The notes: a model not told the origin generated them from the letters alone. A DNA stretch of 64,000 nt from J027 sp965215855 (GCA_965215855.1 CBDCER010000003.1:2170001-2234000); one strand, 5' to 3'; positions 15,744 to 25,348 are shown, counted from the first letter of the stretch. Numbers and translations are program-made.

Positions 15744-17891
15744 CTACTGCAAAGGCGGTACACGAAAGATCATATTGATACCACCTTCGATAAAACTGAC
15801 CTCGGTGAGTGAGAATCGACCAGCGACGATACTGTTTCGCAAAAGCGCACGGCGGTTAGCTGCCAGTCGATCTTCAACCAAGACCATATCGGCGGATTCA
15901 CCATCAATCGTGTAGTTCAATGGAACCAGCACCAAATCCCCATTCTGAGCCTCGTAACGCAGCGCCAGTTCGTGCTGTCGGAAGCCGTCGTCCTGCCATT
16001 GGTAGAGGATTTGTTCCTCGCTCAAGACAACTGTGTCCACACCAGCTAATAGGGCCAGTTCGCCGGGAGTCCAGCGTTCGGTTGAAATCAGCCAGCCCGC
16101 CGGTAAATCACCGACAAAGACTTCAAAACCCTCGCCAGGGATGGGATCGAGTTGGGGCGGAACCAGAAAGGCGAAGGTGGTGTTGATTTCGGTAGGGACG
16201 ATTTCAAAAGCATGATAACTGCCTGGACGGAGACTGTTACGAAGCAGTTGATCACGCATTTGGGTTTCCAGGCCAATAACTTCGCCGATAGGGCCGGGGA
16301 GGTCGTTGATGGTATAACCGATGAGGGTCGCCGTCAATTCACCCTCGAACACTTCAAATGCTATAGTGACAATATGCTGCCCAGCGGCATCACTCCAGGT
16401 CAAACTAAGCAGATTGCCAATCAGGAAGCCGCCGGTTATTGGTGAGGCGGAAGGGGCGATGCTCGCCAGTTCAGGGCCAGTCCAGGTTTCACGGGTGATA
16501 ATCCAACCTGATTCGGGCGGTGTAGCAGCCGGGGCATAGTCGCCTTCGGCAATGAAGGTGGAGGGAACTGTCGGTGGGATGGCAGTGGGCGGTACACGCG
16601 GCGTAGGTGGAGCCTGGGGTAATTGCTCGAAAATAGACGGCTCGACATAACACACCATCGGCCACCGATTTGATCGCCCGATGGTCGTCAGCGGAATGGA
16701 TGTGTTGGCACTTAAATCAACCAGGAGAATGTGGACGCCTTCCTCGGTGTCGGCGGCGACTAGCATCTGGGTGTTATTGATCCACTGTGGCATTTCGACA
16801 CGTCCAGTCGAGACCACCGCCGGACGAGGTTCGCTGCGCCCATCCGTGATGAACACAGCCCCGGTAGATGGGTCGCCGCGTGTTACCTCGGCGACGTAGG
16901 CCAGTTGCAGGAAATCGGGGGACAGGATGGGGTAGAGTTCGTCTATTTCAGAAGTAAAGGTAACTTGCGATTCCTGGTTGGCGTCCAAATTGAACTGGAA
17001 AATATCAAAATCCCCATTGCGGTTGGAGCTATAGAAGATGACATTGCCATCGGCGCTCCAACTGGGCATGATTTCGTCACCAACGGAAGACGTGATCTGG
17101 CGGGCGTTGCCGCCGCCGAAGTCCATGATCCAGATGTCGGCATTGCCGGAGCGTGTTGAGACGAATGCCACTAGATCACCTTGCGGCGACCAAGCCGGGC
17201 TGTGGTTCTCGCCAATGGTATCCGTGAGTGGGCGTGCATCTGGCCCGATATAATCGGCTAGATAGATTTCGCGGTCTCCGCCACGATCTGTATCGAACAT
17301 CAGGCCCAGGCCACGCGGATGGCAGGCGGCGATATATTCATTGTTGTTAGCAGTCAACACCAACGGGCGGGCTGATCCACCTGTAGGCGGCATGACCCAG
17401 ATGTCGGTGCTTCCGGCGCGGTTAGAAGAAAACAGAATGGCATTCGGTTCTGGGTTATCGGGCAGTACGGGTAGCAAAGTTGGAGCCAGAGTGTGTGATG
17501 GCAAAGGGGTTGGTGTCCAGGTCACTGAGGGTGTAAAAGTGAGCGAGGCCGTCGGAGCCTGAAATTGTTCGGTGCTGGCTCGTTGGGTCAGGTGGTAGAT
17601 GGCAGTGATCGTCGCTTCAATTGGGTTAACGGTGATGGAGGGCGTAAAGGTGACCGATGGCGTGATGGAGGGCGTTTCAGTCGGCAGGAAGGTTGGCGTT
17701 ATGGGTGTGTTGGAGGGAGTGATGGTCGGTACACGCGCGGTCATGGTCGCGGCCATATCTTCCTCGGCGGGAAGGCCCAATGTTGCGGCAACTGCCTCGG
17801 AGTCGGCCAGGGTGGGTAGCGGTGGTGCCGGTTTTTCATCCGGGCCACAGGCTACCAAAACCAAAATGAGTACCAACCATAAATGCTTCAC
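15744..17891 (-). CDS. Beta-propeller (TolB/PD40-type) lipoprotein
   Basis: A 715-residue secreted lipoprotein with lipobox LVLVACG at residues 9-15. Residues 45-150 are a Thr/Pro-rich linker (PTITPSNTPITP, FTPSVTWTPTP) typical of surface proteins in this group. Residues 155-400 contain repeated blades of PD40/TolB type (ILFSSNRAGSTDIWVMP, VAFVSTRSGNADIWIMD, IFYSSNRNGDFDIFQFN). The C-terminal third has two related segments containing WIITRETWTGPELA and WLISTERWTPGELA, which look like an internal duplication of unknown function. The role is probably extracellular binding; the ligand is unknown. Confidence 0.8.
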   Translation of the reverse strand: MKHLWLVLILVLVACGPDEKPAPPLPTLADSEAVAATLGLPAEEDMAATMTARVPTITPSNTPITPTFLPTETPSITPSVTFTPSITVNPIEATITAIYHLTQRASTEQFQAPTASLTFTPSVTWTPTPLPSHTLAPTLLPVLPDNPEPNAILFSSNRAGSTDIWVMPPTGGSARPLVLTANNNEYIAACHPRGLGLMFDTDRGGDREIYLADYIGPDARPLTDTIGENHSPAWSPQGDLVAFVSTRSGNADIWIMDFGGGNARQITSSVGDEIMPSWSADGNVIFYSSNRNGDFDIFQFNLDANQESQVTFTSEIDELYPILSPDFLQLAYVAEVTRGDPSTGAVFITDGRSEPRPAVVSTGRVEMPQWINNTQMLVAADTEEGVHILLVDLSANTSIPLTTIGRSNRWPMVCYVEPSIFEQLPQAPPTPRVPPTAIPPTVPSTFIAEGDYAPAATPPESGWIITRETWTGPELASIAPSASPITGGFLIGNLLSLTWSDAAGQHIVTIAFEVFEGELTATLIGYTINDLPGPIGEVIGLETQMRDQLLRNSLRPGSYHAFEIVPTEINTTFAFLVPPQLDPIPGEGFEVFVGDLPAGWLISTERWTPGELALLAGVDTVVLSEEQILYQWQDDGFRQHELALRYEAQNGDLVLVPLNYTIDGESADMVLVEDRLAANRRALLRNSIVAGRFSLTEVSFIEGGINMIFRVPPLQ

Positions 17892-17903
17892 TCAATGACC
17901 TCC

Positions 17904-18563
17904 TCAAACGACTATAGCATATGCCCGCACAGGAAATGCTGCCACTCCTGCTACCTTAACCGGAACAGCATGAAACGTAAAGCCCAACCGTGGTAAAGCG
18001 CCCAAATTGGTCAGATTCTCCACAATCAAAATGTCATGCTTTAACAATGTGACGTGAACAGGCCGCCGGGGGTTGCGGGTATCGTCAATCACCAGGAAAT
18101 CGACGCCAGCCAGTTTTGCGCCGCCATCGCGTAATGCCAGGGCGGTTGCTTCGGTTAGATAGGGGCACTGCTGGTATTCGGGTTGTCCCCAATAGCGGCT
18201 CCAATCGGTGTGAAACAAGACGGCTTTGCCTGCGATGTCGATTCCATCCAATAAAGCTGGCTCAATAGGTGTGCGGGGCTGGGTCGGTGTGCAATCGACG
18301 ATGACGCCGGGCAGGATGAGTTGATCCAGGCTGAGTTGGTCGATAGTAGGACCGTCGGGGTGGAAATGATAGGGGCTGTCCATATATGTGCCAATGCTGG
18401 TGATGAACTGGACGGTGCTGATTTCGCAGGTGCAGTCTTCATATATACCGCTTTGGGCTGCCTGGGCATGACTCTGCCAGGCAGTGATGGACGGTTGGGG
18501 AGCCTGGGGGCTAAACAGCGACATTCCTGGTGCAATGATGTGGCTCAAGTCAATCAACTGCAT
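17904..18563 (-). CDS. Cyclase-family (kynurenine-formamidase-like) protein with altered metal motif
   Basis: A 219-residue member of the cyclase superfamily (PF04199), which includes metal-dependent formamidases. The start IDLSHIIAPGM and the LLFHTDWSRYWG-type and VDFLVIDDTRNP segments fit. The diagnostic HxGTHxDxPxH motif is here SIGTYMDSPYH (residues 56-66): the first two His are Ser56 and Tyr60, while Asp62 and His66 remain. Metal binding should therefore differ or be lost. It is divergent from the cytochrome gene; the lipoprotein gene follows it by 12 bases. Confidence 0.8.
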   Translation of the reverse strand: MQLIDLSHIIAPGMSLFSPQAPQPSITAWQSHAQAAQSGIYEDCTCEISTVQFITSIGTYMDSPYHFHPDGPTIDQLSLDQLILPGVIVDCTPTQPRTPIEPALLDGIDIAGKAVLFHTDWSRYWGQPEYQQCPYLTEATALALRDGGAKLAGVDFLVIDDTRNPRRPVHVTLLKHDILIVENLTNLGALPRLGFTFHAVPVKVAGVAAFPVRAYAIVV

Positions 18564-18578
18564 GGTGAGTAATCTCCA

Positions 18579-18607
18579 TTGATTAGCTGTATTGCGAACG
18601 TTATACT
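18579..18607 (+). promoter_or_regulatory. Sigma-70-type promoter for the cytochrome gene
   Basis: TTGATT (18579-18584) and TATACT (18602-18607) with a 17-base spacer, 47 bases upstream of the cytochrome start. Confidence 0.5.
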
Positions 18608-18653
18608 TTGCTCTCGTGAATTATCGCACAAATCACAAGAGGTGACTCAATTC

Positions 18654-19070
18654 ATGTTCAGAACACTCATGCTGGTTGTATTGGTTTCTAGTTTGATCCT
18701 GGTGGTGACGGGTTGCAAGAAGAAAAATGACGAACCCGCGTTTGATCTGAGTAGTTTGCCTGCTGAACGCGATGTGGAAAATGGACGACGGTTGTTTGAG
18801 AACGGGTCGGGTAGTGCGGTAGCTTGCTCAACCTGTCACTCATTGGATGGTTTTGATCGCTCGACAGCGCCTTCGTTACAGGGATTCGCTAGCCATGCTG
18901 ATAGCCGAGTTGAAGGTGAAAGCGCAGAATTGTATGCACTCAATAGCATCATTGCACCTGGGAAATATATCGTGGATGGTTTCAATAATACGATGACATC
19001 CAGTTATGAGGAAAAACTGAGCAGACAACAGATCGCAGATTTGATCGCGTTTCTGCTGACACTGGAGTGA
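18654..19070 (+). CDS. Small lipoprotein cytochrome c
   Basis: Starting at ATG 18654 gives 138 residues with a signal peptide and lipobox VVTGC, preceded by an AGAGGTGA Shine-Dalgarno sequence. The longer frame from 18579 would put 25 odd residues before the signal peptide. CSTCH is a single haem c site, and a downstream Met (NTMTSSYE) could be the sixth ligand. The ending SRQQIADLIAFLLTLE is typical of class I cytochromes. It is probably a membrane-anchored electron carrier; the partner is unknown. Confidence 0.85.
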   Translation: MFRTLMLVVLVSSLILVVTGCKKKNDEPAFDLSSLPAERDVENGRRLFENGSGSAVACSTCHSLDGFDRSTAPSLQGFASHADSRVEGESAELYALNSIIAPGKYIVDGFNNTMTSSYEEKLSRQQIADLIAFLLTLE

Positions 19071-19199
19071 ACGTTAACTTCGTGTGAGAGATGGCACGGA
19101 GCAATTGACCGCTCAACTGCTATACTTACCCCCAAAAACTAGACCACAAGGATAACTCGTTTTGAGGATAAAATCAGAGCAACTTGTGGAGAGAAAAAG

Positions 19200-19493
19200 A
19201 TGAGTAGAAAACGACGAGCATACAGCGCCCAGTTCAAGTTCCGGGTGGCAATGGAAGCGATCAAAGAAAAAAGAACGGTCAATGAGATCGCCAGCGAACA
19301 TCAGATTCATCCAACGCTGGTGCGTGACTGGAAAAGGCAATTGCTCAATGGCGGAGCCAGCGTTTTTGAACGAGGCCACAAAGCGCCGAGCCAAAAAGAA
19401 ACGGAAGCTCTTGAAGCGGAATTATATGAACAGATTGGACGACTGAAGATGGAACTTGAGTGGCTGAAAAAAAAAGCTACCCAGTTCAGTTGA
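19200..19493 (+). CDS. IS3-family transposase OrfA
   Basis: A 97-residue HTH protein nearly identical to the copy at 13602. It ends 12 bases after an A9 run. Its C-terminal part (APSQKETEALEAELYEQIGR) differs a little from copies 1 and 2. Confidence 0.92.
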   Translation: MSRKRRAYSAQFKFRVAMEAIKEKRTVNEIASEHQIHPTLVRDWKRQLLNGGASVFERGHKAPSQKETEALEAELYEQIGRLKMELEWLKKKATQFS

Positions 19494-19506
19494 GGTCAAA
19501 CGAGCG

Positions 19507-20313
19507 ATGATAGATAACCAACATCCTGACATCAGCATCCGGCGGCAGTGCGCCCTGGTAGGCCTCAACCGCGCAACATATTATATGAAACCAGCGGGGG
19601 AGACACCCTTCAACCTGCAATTGATGCGGTTGATTGATGAACAATACCTGAAAACGCCCTTCTACGGGTATCCCAAAATGACTGCCCATCTACGGCGACT
19701 GGGGCACACGGTCAATCCCAAGCGTATCGCTCGCTTGATGCGACTAATGGGTTTACAGGCCATTGTTCCCAGACGGAAGCTGACCCAACCGGCGCCCGGC
19801 CACAAGATTTATCCTTACCTGCTGCGGAATGTGGCGATCACCCACCCTAATCACGTCTGGAGTACCGACATCACGTATGTGCCATTACAGCAAGGCTTCA
19901 TGTACCTGGTGGCTGTTATTGATTGGTTTAGTCGCTACGTATTAGCCTGGCAACTGTCCAACACCCTGGAAGGCAGCTTTTGCCTGGCGGCCCTGGAATT
20001 GGCGCTCCGCCAGGACACGCCTGAGATATTCAACACCGACCAGGGCGCTCAGTTTACAGCGGATCGGTTTACCGGGCGTTTGAAGGCGGCGAATATTGCT
20101 ATCAGCATGGATGGGTGCGGGCGTGCCCTGGACAACATCTTTGTTGAACGCTTGTGGCGTACCGTCAAATATGAGGACATCTACTTGAAACACTATGAAA
20201 CCGTTCCGGCATTGGAAAGGGGGCTACACGACTACTTCCATTTCTATAATCATGAGCGACCCCATCAGAGTTTGGCCTACCGGGTTCCCAGCGAGGTTTA
20301 TCTATCTTGTTGA
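19507..20313 (+). CDS. IS3-family transposase OrfB (rve integrase domain)
   Basis: A 268-residue DDE subunit with STDITYV, NTDQGAQF and DNIFVERLW. It lies in the +1 frame relative to OrfA. Losing one A from the A9 run would fuse the proteins as LEWLKKKLPSSVEVKRAMID, while a conventional -1 slip meets an early stop. That points to transcriptional slippage or a +1 shift. Confidence 0.93.
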   Translation: MIDNQHPDISIRRQCALVGLNRATYYMKPAGETPFNLQLMRLIDEQYLKTPFYGYPKMTAHLRRLGHTVNPKRIARLMRLMGLQAIVPRRKLTQPAPGHKIYPYLLRNVAITHPNHVWSTDITYVPLQQGFMYLVAVIDWFSRYVLAWQLSNTLEGSFCLAALELALRQDTPEIFNTDQGAQFTADRFTGRLKAANIAISMDGCGRALDNIFVERLWRTVKYEDIYLKHYETVPALERGLHDYFHFYNHERPHQSLAYRVPSEVYLSC

Positions 20314-20429
20314 GATTCTGGTATCAATTTTCCGAGCTTAATTTTGCCAATCTGTGGTCTTGACAATGGGGGTAACTATATGCGGCCTCTGTACAATCAT
20401 GGTCAACGTAGATCAACGCTGAGAAATTT

Positions 20430-21194
20430 ATGCCTCCAATTGTTCAAATCAACAATGTATCGAAGTGTTATGAGGAAGCCGGACGCGAACGTCGAGTGGT
20501 GGATGGTGTTTCGGTGGTGTTCAATGCAGGCGAGTTCGTTGTGCTGCTCGGTCCGTCGGGGAGTGGTAAGAGTACACTGCTCAATCTGATGAGTGGGGTG
20601 GATGTGGTTGATGAGGGTACGGTTACGATTAATGGAATGAACCTGACAGCCCTGAGCGAACTTCAGCGCACATTGTTTCGGCGGAATCACATTGGCATTG
20701 TGTTCCAATCGTATAATCTCATCCCGACACTGACGGTGTTGGAAAATGTGTCATTGCCAGATGAATTGCAGGGAAAATCGCGCAAACAAGCCACGCAAAA
20801 AGCACAGGCGATGTTGGAGCGTGTCGGGTTGGGAGATCGTGGCAATTCCTATCCAGACCGACTTTCTGGTGGGCAACAACAACGGGTGGCGATTGCGCGG
20901 GCGTTGGTGCATGAGCCACTATTGATCCTGGCAGATGAGCCGACGGGTAATCTGGATCACAAGACGAGTGATGACATCCTGACTTTGTTGCTGGAAATGA
21001 CCCGCGATAGTGGCAAGACGCTCATTATGGCAACACATAGCATGGACATTATTCCTCACGCAGACCGCATCTTCCGTATTGATGACGGGCAGGTGATTGA
21101 AGATACACAACGGTTGAAACGGGGAGCGGAGATACGGGCTAAGATGGAAGCTCGAATGAATGCCCAGCTTCCCATCGTGGACGCAACTCCATGA
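20430..21194 (+). CDS. ABC transporter ATPase, MacB/LolD type
   Basis: A 254-residue nucleotide-binding subunit with Walker A GPSGSGKST, Q-loop FQSYNLIPTLT, signature LSGGQQQRVAIARAL and Walker B LILADEPTGNLD. This class drives FtsX-like permeases that export lipoproteins, peptides or drugs without a transport channel for small nutrients. The stop overlaps the permease start (ATGA). The C-terminal extension (RLKRGAEIRAKMEARMNAQL) is basic and helical. Confidence 0.93.
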   Translation: MPPIVQINNVSKCYEEAGRERRVVDGVSVVFNAGEFVVLLGPSGSGKSTLLNLMSGVDVVDEGTVTINGMNLTALSELQRTLFRRNHIGIVFQSYNLIPTLTVLENVSLPDELQGKSRKQATQKAQAMLERVGLGDRGNSYPDRLSGGQQQRVAIARALVHEPLLILADEPTGNLDHKTSDDILTLLLEMTRDSGKTLIMATHSMDIIPHADRIFRIDDGQVIEDTQRLKRGAEIRAKMEARMNAQLPIVDATP

Positions 21195-23785
21195 CACCCT
21201 CGCTAGTGCGTCTCATGGGGCGGCATATCCGGCGTCGCCCAACTCAGAGTGCCTTGTTTATCATCGGTGTGATGATTGGTGTGGCGATGATGGTCTCCAT
21301 TGACATCGCCAATGATAGTGCCCGGCGTGCCTTTGATTTGAGTACGGATGCACTGTTGGGCAAAACCACGCACGAGATCCGAGGCGGGCCAACCGGCTTG
21401 GATGAGACCCTCTATCGCCAGATTCGGGCTGAAGTCGGATGGCAGGACGCTGCGCCAGTAGTGGTCGATTTTGTTATTGCAGAGGAACTGGACGCGCAGC
21501 CGATTCGCCTATTCGGAATCGACCCATTTGCCGAAGGGCCGTTCCGTGACTATACCGCGACATCGGGCGAAATTGTGACGGGCAGCAATGAAGAAAATGC
21601 GGATTTGCTGGCAATTGGGCGATTTTTAGTTGAACCAAATACGGTGTTGATGGGCGAGGATCTGGCGATAGATTATGGTTTGCGTCCCGGCGACCGATTG
21701 ACATTGCAATATGGAGCTGAAGTGCGGACAGTGACCGTTGTCGGGTTGCTGCGGACGTCGGATAGCCTGTCGGCACAGGCGCTTCAAAATCTGTTGATTG
21801 CGGACATTAGTACCGCGCAGGAACTCCTCAATAAACAGGGTAGACTCACGCGGATTGATTTGATTATCGACACTGAGAGTACGGCAGGGCAGGCTGCTTT
21901 ACGAGATATTGAAGCCGTTTTACCGCTGGGAGCATCGCTCTCCACCGCTGCCACACGCAGCAGTGTCGTGGATGAAATGACACAAGCGTTTGAGATGAAC
22001 CTGACAGCAATGAGCCTGTTGGCATTGTTGGTCGGCATGTTCTTGGTTTATAACACTGTGACGTTTAGTGTGGTGCAGCGCCGTCCGGTTCTAGGGATTT
22101 TGCGGAGTTTGGGCGTCACGCGTCGCCAGATCTTTGCGTTAATCTGGATGGAAGCGGCTATCTTGAGTGCGGTGGGGGCACTGCTGGGCCTGGGATTGGG
22201 TATTGTGTTGGGACGCTTCACGGTGGCGATGGTCACACAGACGATCAATGACTCATATTTCACGGTGTCAGTGAACCAGATGACGGTTACACCTTTCACG
22301 CTCGGTAAGGGCATGGTGGTGGGTGTGGGGGCGGCGTTGCTGGCCGCATTTCTGCCCGCTTATGAAGCGACGCATACCACACCGTCGGGTGTTATTCGGC
22401 GCAGTGAAATTGAGCAACGGATGATGAAACTGTTGCCCTGGATCAGTGGGTTGGGAATATTGGCGGCGCTGGTGGGAGCCATGCTGTTGACCACTGAACA
22501 GTTGTACATCAACCTAGCGGGTGTGTTCGGGATTGTGGTGGGATTAGCCATGCTGACAGTGTTGGCAACACTCATCATGATGCGCCTGCTTCGGCCTGTC
22601 ACCAGTCAGTTGGGGGGTGTGGTGGGACGGATGGCTCCGCGTAGTATTCTGCGGAATCTGAGCCGGACGAGCATTGCGATTACGGCGTTGATGCTGGCGG
22701 TAAGTGTGATTGTGGGGGTGACGGTCATGGTTGGCTCTTTCCGAATCACTGTGCAGGATTGGCTAGCAGATACATTGCGGGCGGATATTTTCATCAGCCA
22801 ACCGGATACCAGTGGCGACTTGACCGGAATTCCGATCAGCCGGGATGTGATTGACGAAATTGAGGCAGTGGGCGGTATAGCACAGGTGACTTATGTGCGG
22901 GCGGTTTTTGTGCTGTCGCCGGATTATGATGAGCCAGTGCAACTTAATGCCGTGATGAGTGACATTACTGAGGGACGGCGCAAGGTCATCGTCGGGCTGG
23001 AGCTATCTTCGGCGGAAATGGTACAACAACTGTTGGCGACGGATGGTGTGATGCTAACAGAGGTTTTCGCCAGCCGGTATGACATTGAATGGCGTGAGGG
23101 GTTGACGCTGACACTGCTGACTGAAGACGGCCCCTATGATTTTCCGGTGTTGGGGATTTATCAGGACTTTAGCAGCGTGCGGGGGGCGGTTTTGATGGGG
23201 TTGGATGCGTACCAACAATTATGGCATGATGACTCGATCAGCAATTTGGGAGCATATGTGGATGAGGGGGCCGACATCAACCATGTGGTGCGGGATTTGC
23301 GGGCAGCATTGGCCGGACGGCAATTGACAGTGCAATCCAATCGTGATTTGCGAGAGGAAGCGATAGGCGTTTTTGACCGTACATTCGCTATTACAAATGC
23401 ACTCAGTTTATTGGCGACGGTGGTGGCATTCGTGGGAATTCTTAGCGCGTTGATGGCCCTGCAAATTGAGCGCCGCCGTGAAATCGGCATTATGCGTTCT
23501 AATGGGCTGACACGCGGCCAATTGCTGCGACTGACACTGTGGGAGACTGGTATCATGGGGACGATTGCGGGCACAGTGGCAATGCCAGTGGGGATGGTAC
23601 TGGCGACGATTCTCATCTACATCATCAACCTGCGGAGTTTTGGCTGGTCGTTGGCGATGAATTTGCGCTGGGAATTCTTCGCGCAGGCCTTCGCGGTGGC
23701 GATTATCGCGGCGTTGCTGGCGGGTCTCTATCCAGCGTGGCAGGCAGGGCGCATCCAACCTGTGGAGGCCATTCGCTCGGAGTAA
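21191..23785 (+). CDS. ABC transporter permease, double FtsX (MacB-like)
   Basis: An 864-residue membrane protein. It has an N-terminal TM helix (FIIGVMIGVAMMVSIDIA), a large extracellular MacB_PCD-like domain, three TM helices with an FtsX core (VVQRRPVLGILRSLGVTRRQIF), then a second copy of this layout (RSILRNLSRTSIAITALM; QIERRREIGIMRSNGLTRGQLLRLT). It pairs with the upstream ATPase. The substrate is unknown. Confidence 0.9.
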   Translation: MTPSLVRLMGRHIRRRPTQSALFIIGVMIGVAMMVSIDIANDSARRAFDLSTDALLGKTTHEIRGGPTGLDETLYRQIRAEVGWQDAAPVVVDFVIAEELDAQPIRLFGIDPFAEGPFRDYTATSGEIVTGSNEENADLLAIGRFLVEPNTVLMGEDLAIDYGLRPGDRLTLQYGAEVRTVTVVGLLRTSDSLSAQALQNLLIADISTAQELLNKQGRLTRIDLIIDTESTAGQAALRDIEAVLPLGASLSTAATRSSVVDEMTQAFEMNLTAMSLLALLVGMFLVYNTVTFSVVQRRPVLGILRSLGVTRRQIFALIWMEAAILSAVGALLGLGLGIVLGRFTVAMVTQTINDSYFTVSVNQMTVTPFTLGKGMVVGVGAALLAAFLPAYEATHTTPSGVIRRSEIEQRMMKLLPWISGLGILAALVGAMLLTTEQLYINLAGVFGIVVGLAMLTVLATLIMMRLLRPVTSQLGGVVGRMAPRSILRNLSRTSIAITALMLAVSVIVGVTVMVGSFRITVQDWLADTLRADIFISQPDTSGDLTGIPISRDVIDEIEAVGGIAQVTYVRAVFVLSPDYDEPVQLNAVMSDITEGRRKVIVGLELSSAEMVQQLLATDGVMLTEVFASRYDIEWREGLTLTLLTEDGPYDFPVLGIYQDFSSVRGAVLMGLDAYQQLWHDDSISNLGAYVDEGADINHVVRDLRAALAGRQLTVQSNRDLREEAIGVFDRTFAITNALSLLATVVAFVGILSALMALQIERRREIGIMRSNGLTRGQLLRLTLWETGIMGTIAGTVAMPVGMVLATILIYIINLRSFGWSLAMNLRWEFFAQAFAVAIIAALLAGLYPAWQAGRIQPVEAIRSE

Positions 23786-23796
23786 TTATCCTCTTC

Positions 23797-24393
23797 TTAT
23801 GAACTTTTTTCTCCATGCAAATGCTCCGCGAACTGGCGCACCATGCTCGATGTCAGTAATTGAAACATATCCTCCATTTCAGATGGTGAATAGGGCATTT
23901 GCTCGTCCAGCCACCACCCGATCAATGCGTGCAAGGCTCCGGCTAAAAACTGTGCGACTATTATTGGCGGAACCGGTATAGGATGTCCGGCGGCTTGTGC
24001 TTCCTCTAAATGTTGCACGATGCCTTCCACAAGCTGGTTGTGAGCAGCCTGGCGGACAATTTCAACGCCCTGACTGCCAATCAAGGCGCGGTGCAGGTGA
24101 TAGTTTTCGACACCATGCTCAAAAATGTGTTTTACGGAAATGATGACACTCGGTTTTTGATCTTCGGCTTGGTGATGCTGTAAATCGAAGCGAAACGAGT
24201 CGAGCTGGCTGCGTAGCAAGTCATTCTTGTCGGTGAAATGGGCGTAGAAGGTTGAGCGGCCAATGTTGGCGCGATCCAGAATATCCTGCACAGTGATTTT
24301 GTCGTAGCTTTTCTCGGTAATCAGTTCAATCAATGCCTGATGGAGTAACTGGCGAGTGCGCTGAACACGCCGGTCTAACTTCCGCTGTGCCAT
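23797..24393 (-). CDS. TetR/AcrR-family transcriptional regulator
   Basis: A 198-residue repressor-type protein. Its DNA-binding helices read ALIELITEKSYDKITVQDIL and IGRSTFYAHFTDKNDLL, the standard TetR HTH. The ligand domain is diverse. It is encoded between two ABC exporter operons and divergent from the second, so it most likely controls that operon and itself through the palindromes at 24501-24524. Confidence 0.9.
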   Translation of the reverse strand: MAQRKLDRRVQRTRQLLHQALIELITEKSYDKITVQDILDRANIGRSTFYAHFTDKNDLLRSQLDSFRFDLQHHQAEDQKPSVIISVKHIFEHGVENYHLHRALIGSQGVEIVRQAAHNQLVEGIVQHLEEAQAAGHPIPVPPIIVAQFLAGALHALIGWWLDEQMPYSPSEMEDMFQLLTSSMVRQFAEHLHGEKSS

Positions 24394-24500
24394 GTTTTAT
24401 GCCTCCTGTTTCCGCATAATTTGGCTGAATTGTTCAGTTCTGGACATTTGCGGCGATCTGTTTGTTGACCGTGATATGTGTTTTAGATTATCGTGTTTCT

Positions 24501-24524
24501 GAACATGGTGTTCGATATTGAACA
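24501..24524. promoter_or_regulatory. Overlapping palindromes, candidate TetR operator
   Basis: GAACA-TGG-TGTTC (24501-24513) overlaps TGTTC-GATATT-GAACA (24509-24524), so three GAACA half-sites alternate in orientation. A TATACT -10-like hexamer follows at 24528-24533. The site lies in the divergent tetR/ABC intergenic region. Binding is inferred from position and symmetry. Confidence 0.5.
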
Positions 24525-24577
24525 TCGTATACTGAAAACGAACAAAACACAAGCAGGTTTAGTGATAAGGATTGGTG

Positions 24578-25348
24578 ATGGTGCAACGAAAATCAGAGAT
24601 AGCGAGCAATAATGGCAGCGATGGCGTGCTGATTGATTTGCGGGAAATCACGAAAACTTACGAGGTGGCAGCCGGAACGTTCACGGCATTGCACGGTGTC
24701 AGTTTGCAGGTAAAAAACAGGGAATTTCTGGCGGTGGTGGGACGTTCGGGTAGCGGGAAATCGACGTTGTTGAATATGCTGACTGGTATTGACCGACCCA
24801 CCGCAGGCGAAATTTTCATCAATGATACGGCGCTGCATGATTTGAATGAAGACCAGATGGCGCTATGGCGAGGTCGCAATGTGGGCATCGTCTTCCAATT
24901 CTTCCAGTTGTTGCCGACATTGACTGTCACTGAAAATGTGATGTTGGCAATGGATTTTGCCAATGTGGTTCCGGTTCGGCAGCGCCGTAATCGTACACTG
25001 GCGTTGCTGGAACAGGTCGGGATTGGCGATCAGGCCAACAAGTTGCCAGCGGCGCTATCAGGTGGACAGCAGCAACGCGTGGCTATTGCGCGGGCTTTGG
25101 CAAATGATCCGCCGATTGTGGTGGCGGACGAACCGACAGGAAATCTGGATACGCGGACGGCACAGACTGTTTTGCAACTGTTTGTGGATTTGGTAGGGAT
25201 GGGCAAAACGCTGTTGGTGGTCACGCATGAGCGCGATATTGCGCGGTGGGTGGATCGCACCATCGTGCTGGAAGATGGGCAAATCATCAGCGATGAGGCC
25301 AACGGCGTACAGTCCAGTTTGAATGTAGTGGAGGTTTCCCATGCTTAG
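24578..25348 (+). CDS. ABC transporter ATPase, MacB/LolD type (second system)
   Basis: A 256-residue ATPase with Walker A GRSGSGKST, FQFFQLLPTLTVTENV, signature LSGGQQQRVAIARAL and Walker B VVADEPTGNLDT. The ATG at 24578 is preferred to the TTG at 24572. It overlaps the following permease by eight bases. It is probably controlled by the divergent TetR protein. Confidence 0.92.
   Translation: MVQRKSEIASNNGSDGVLIDLREITKTYEVAAGTFTALHGVSLQVKNREFLAVVGRSGSGKSTLLNMLTGIDRPTAGEIFINDTALHDLNEDQMALWRGRNVGIVFQFFQLLPTLTVTENVMLAMDFANVVPVRQRRNRTLALLEQVGIGDQANKLPAALSGGQQQRVAIARALANDPPIVVADEPTGNLDTRTAQTVLQLFVDLVGMGKTLLVVTHERDIARWVDRTIVLEDGQIISDEANGVQSSLNVVEVSHA

Larger units (their letters stand above)
19125..20376 (+). 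mobile_element. IS3-family element, copy 3 (complete)
   Basis: A 1252-bp element with ends CTTACCCCCA and TGGGGGTAAC, flanked by TATA (19121-19124 and 20377-20380). Both frames are intact. It sits between the cytochrome gene and an ABC exporter operon, ending 53 bases before the ATPase start, so it may have displaced that operon's promoter. Confidence 0.93.

Noticed and set aside
20360..20395. Outward promoter from the IS3 end (TTGACA at 20360) driving the ABC operon
   Set aside because: No acceptable -10 element at normal spacing; TACAAT is too far downstream.
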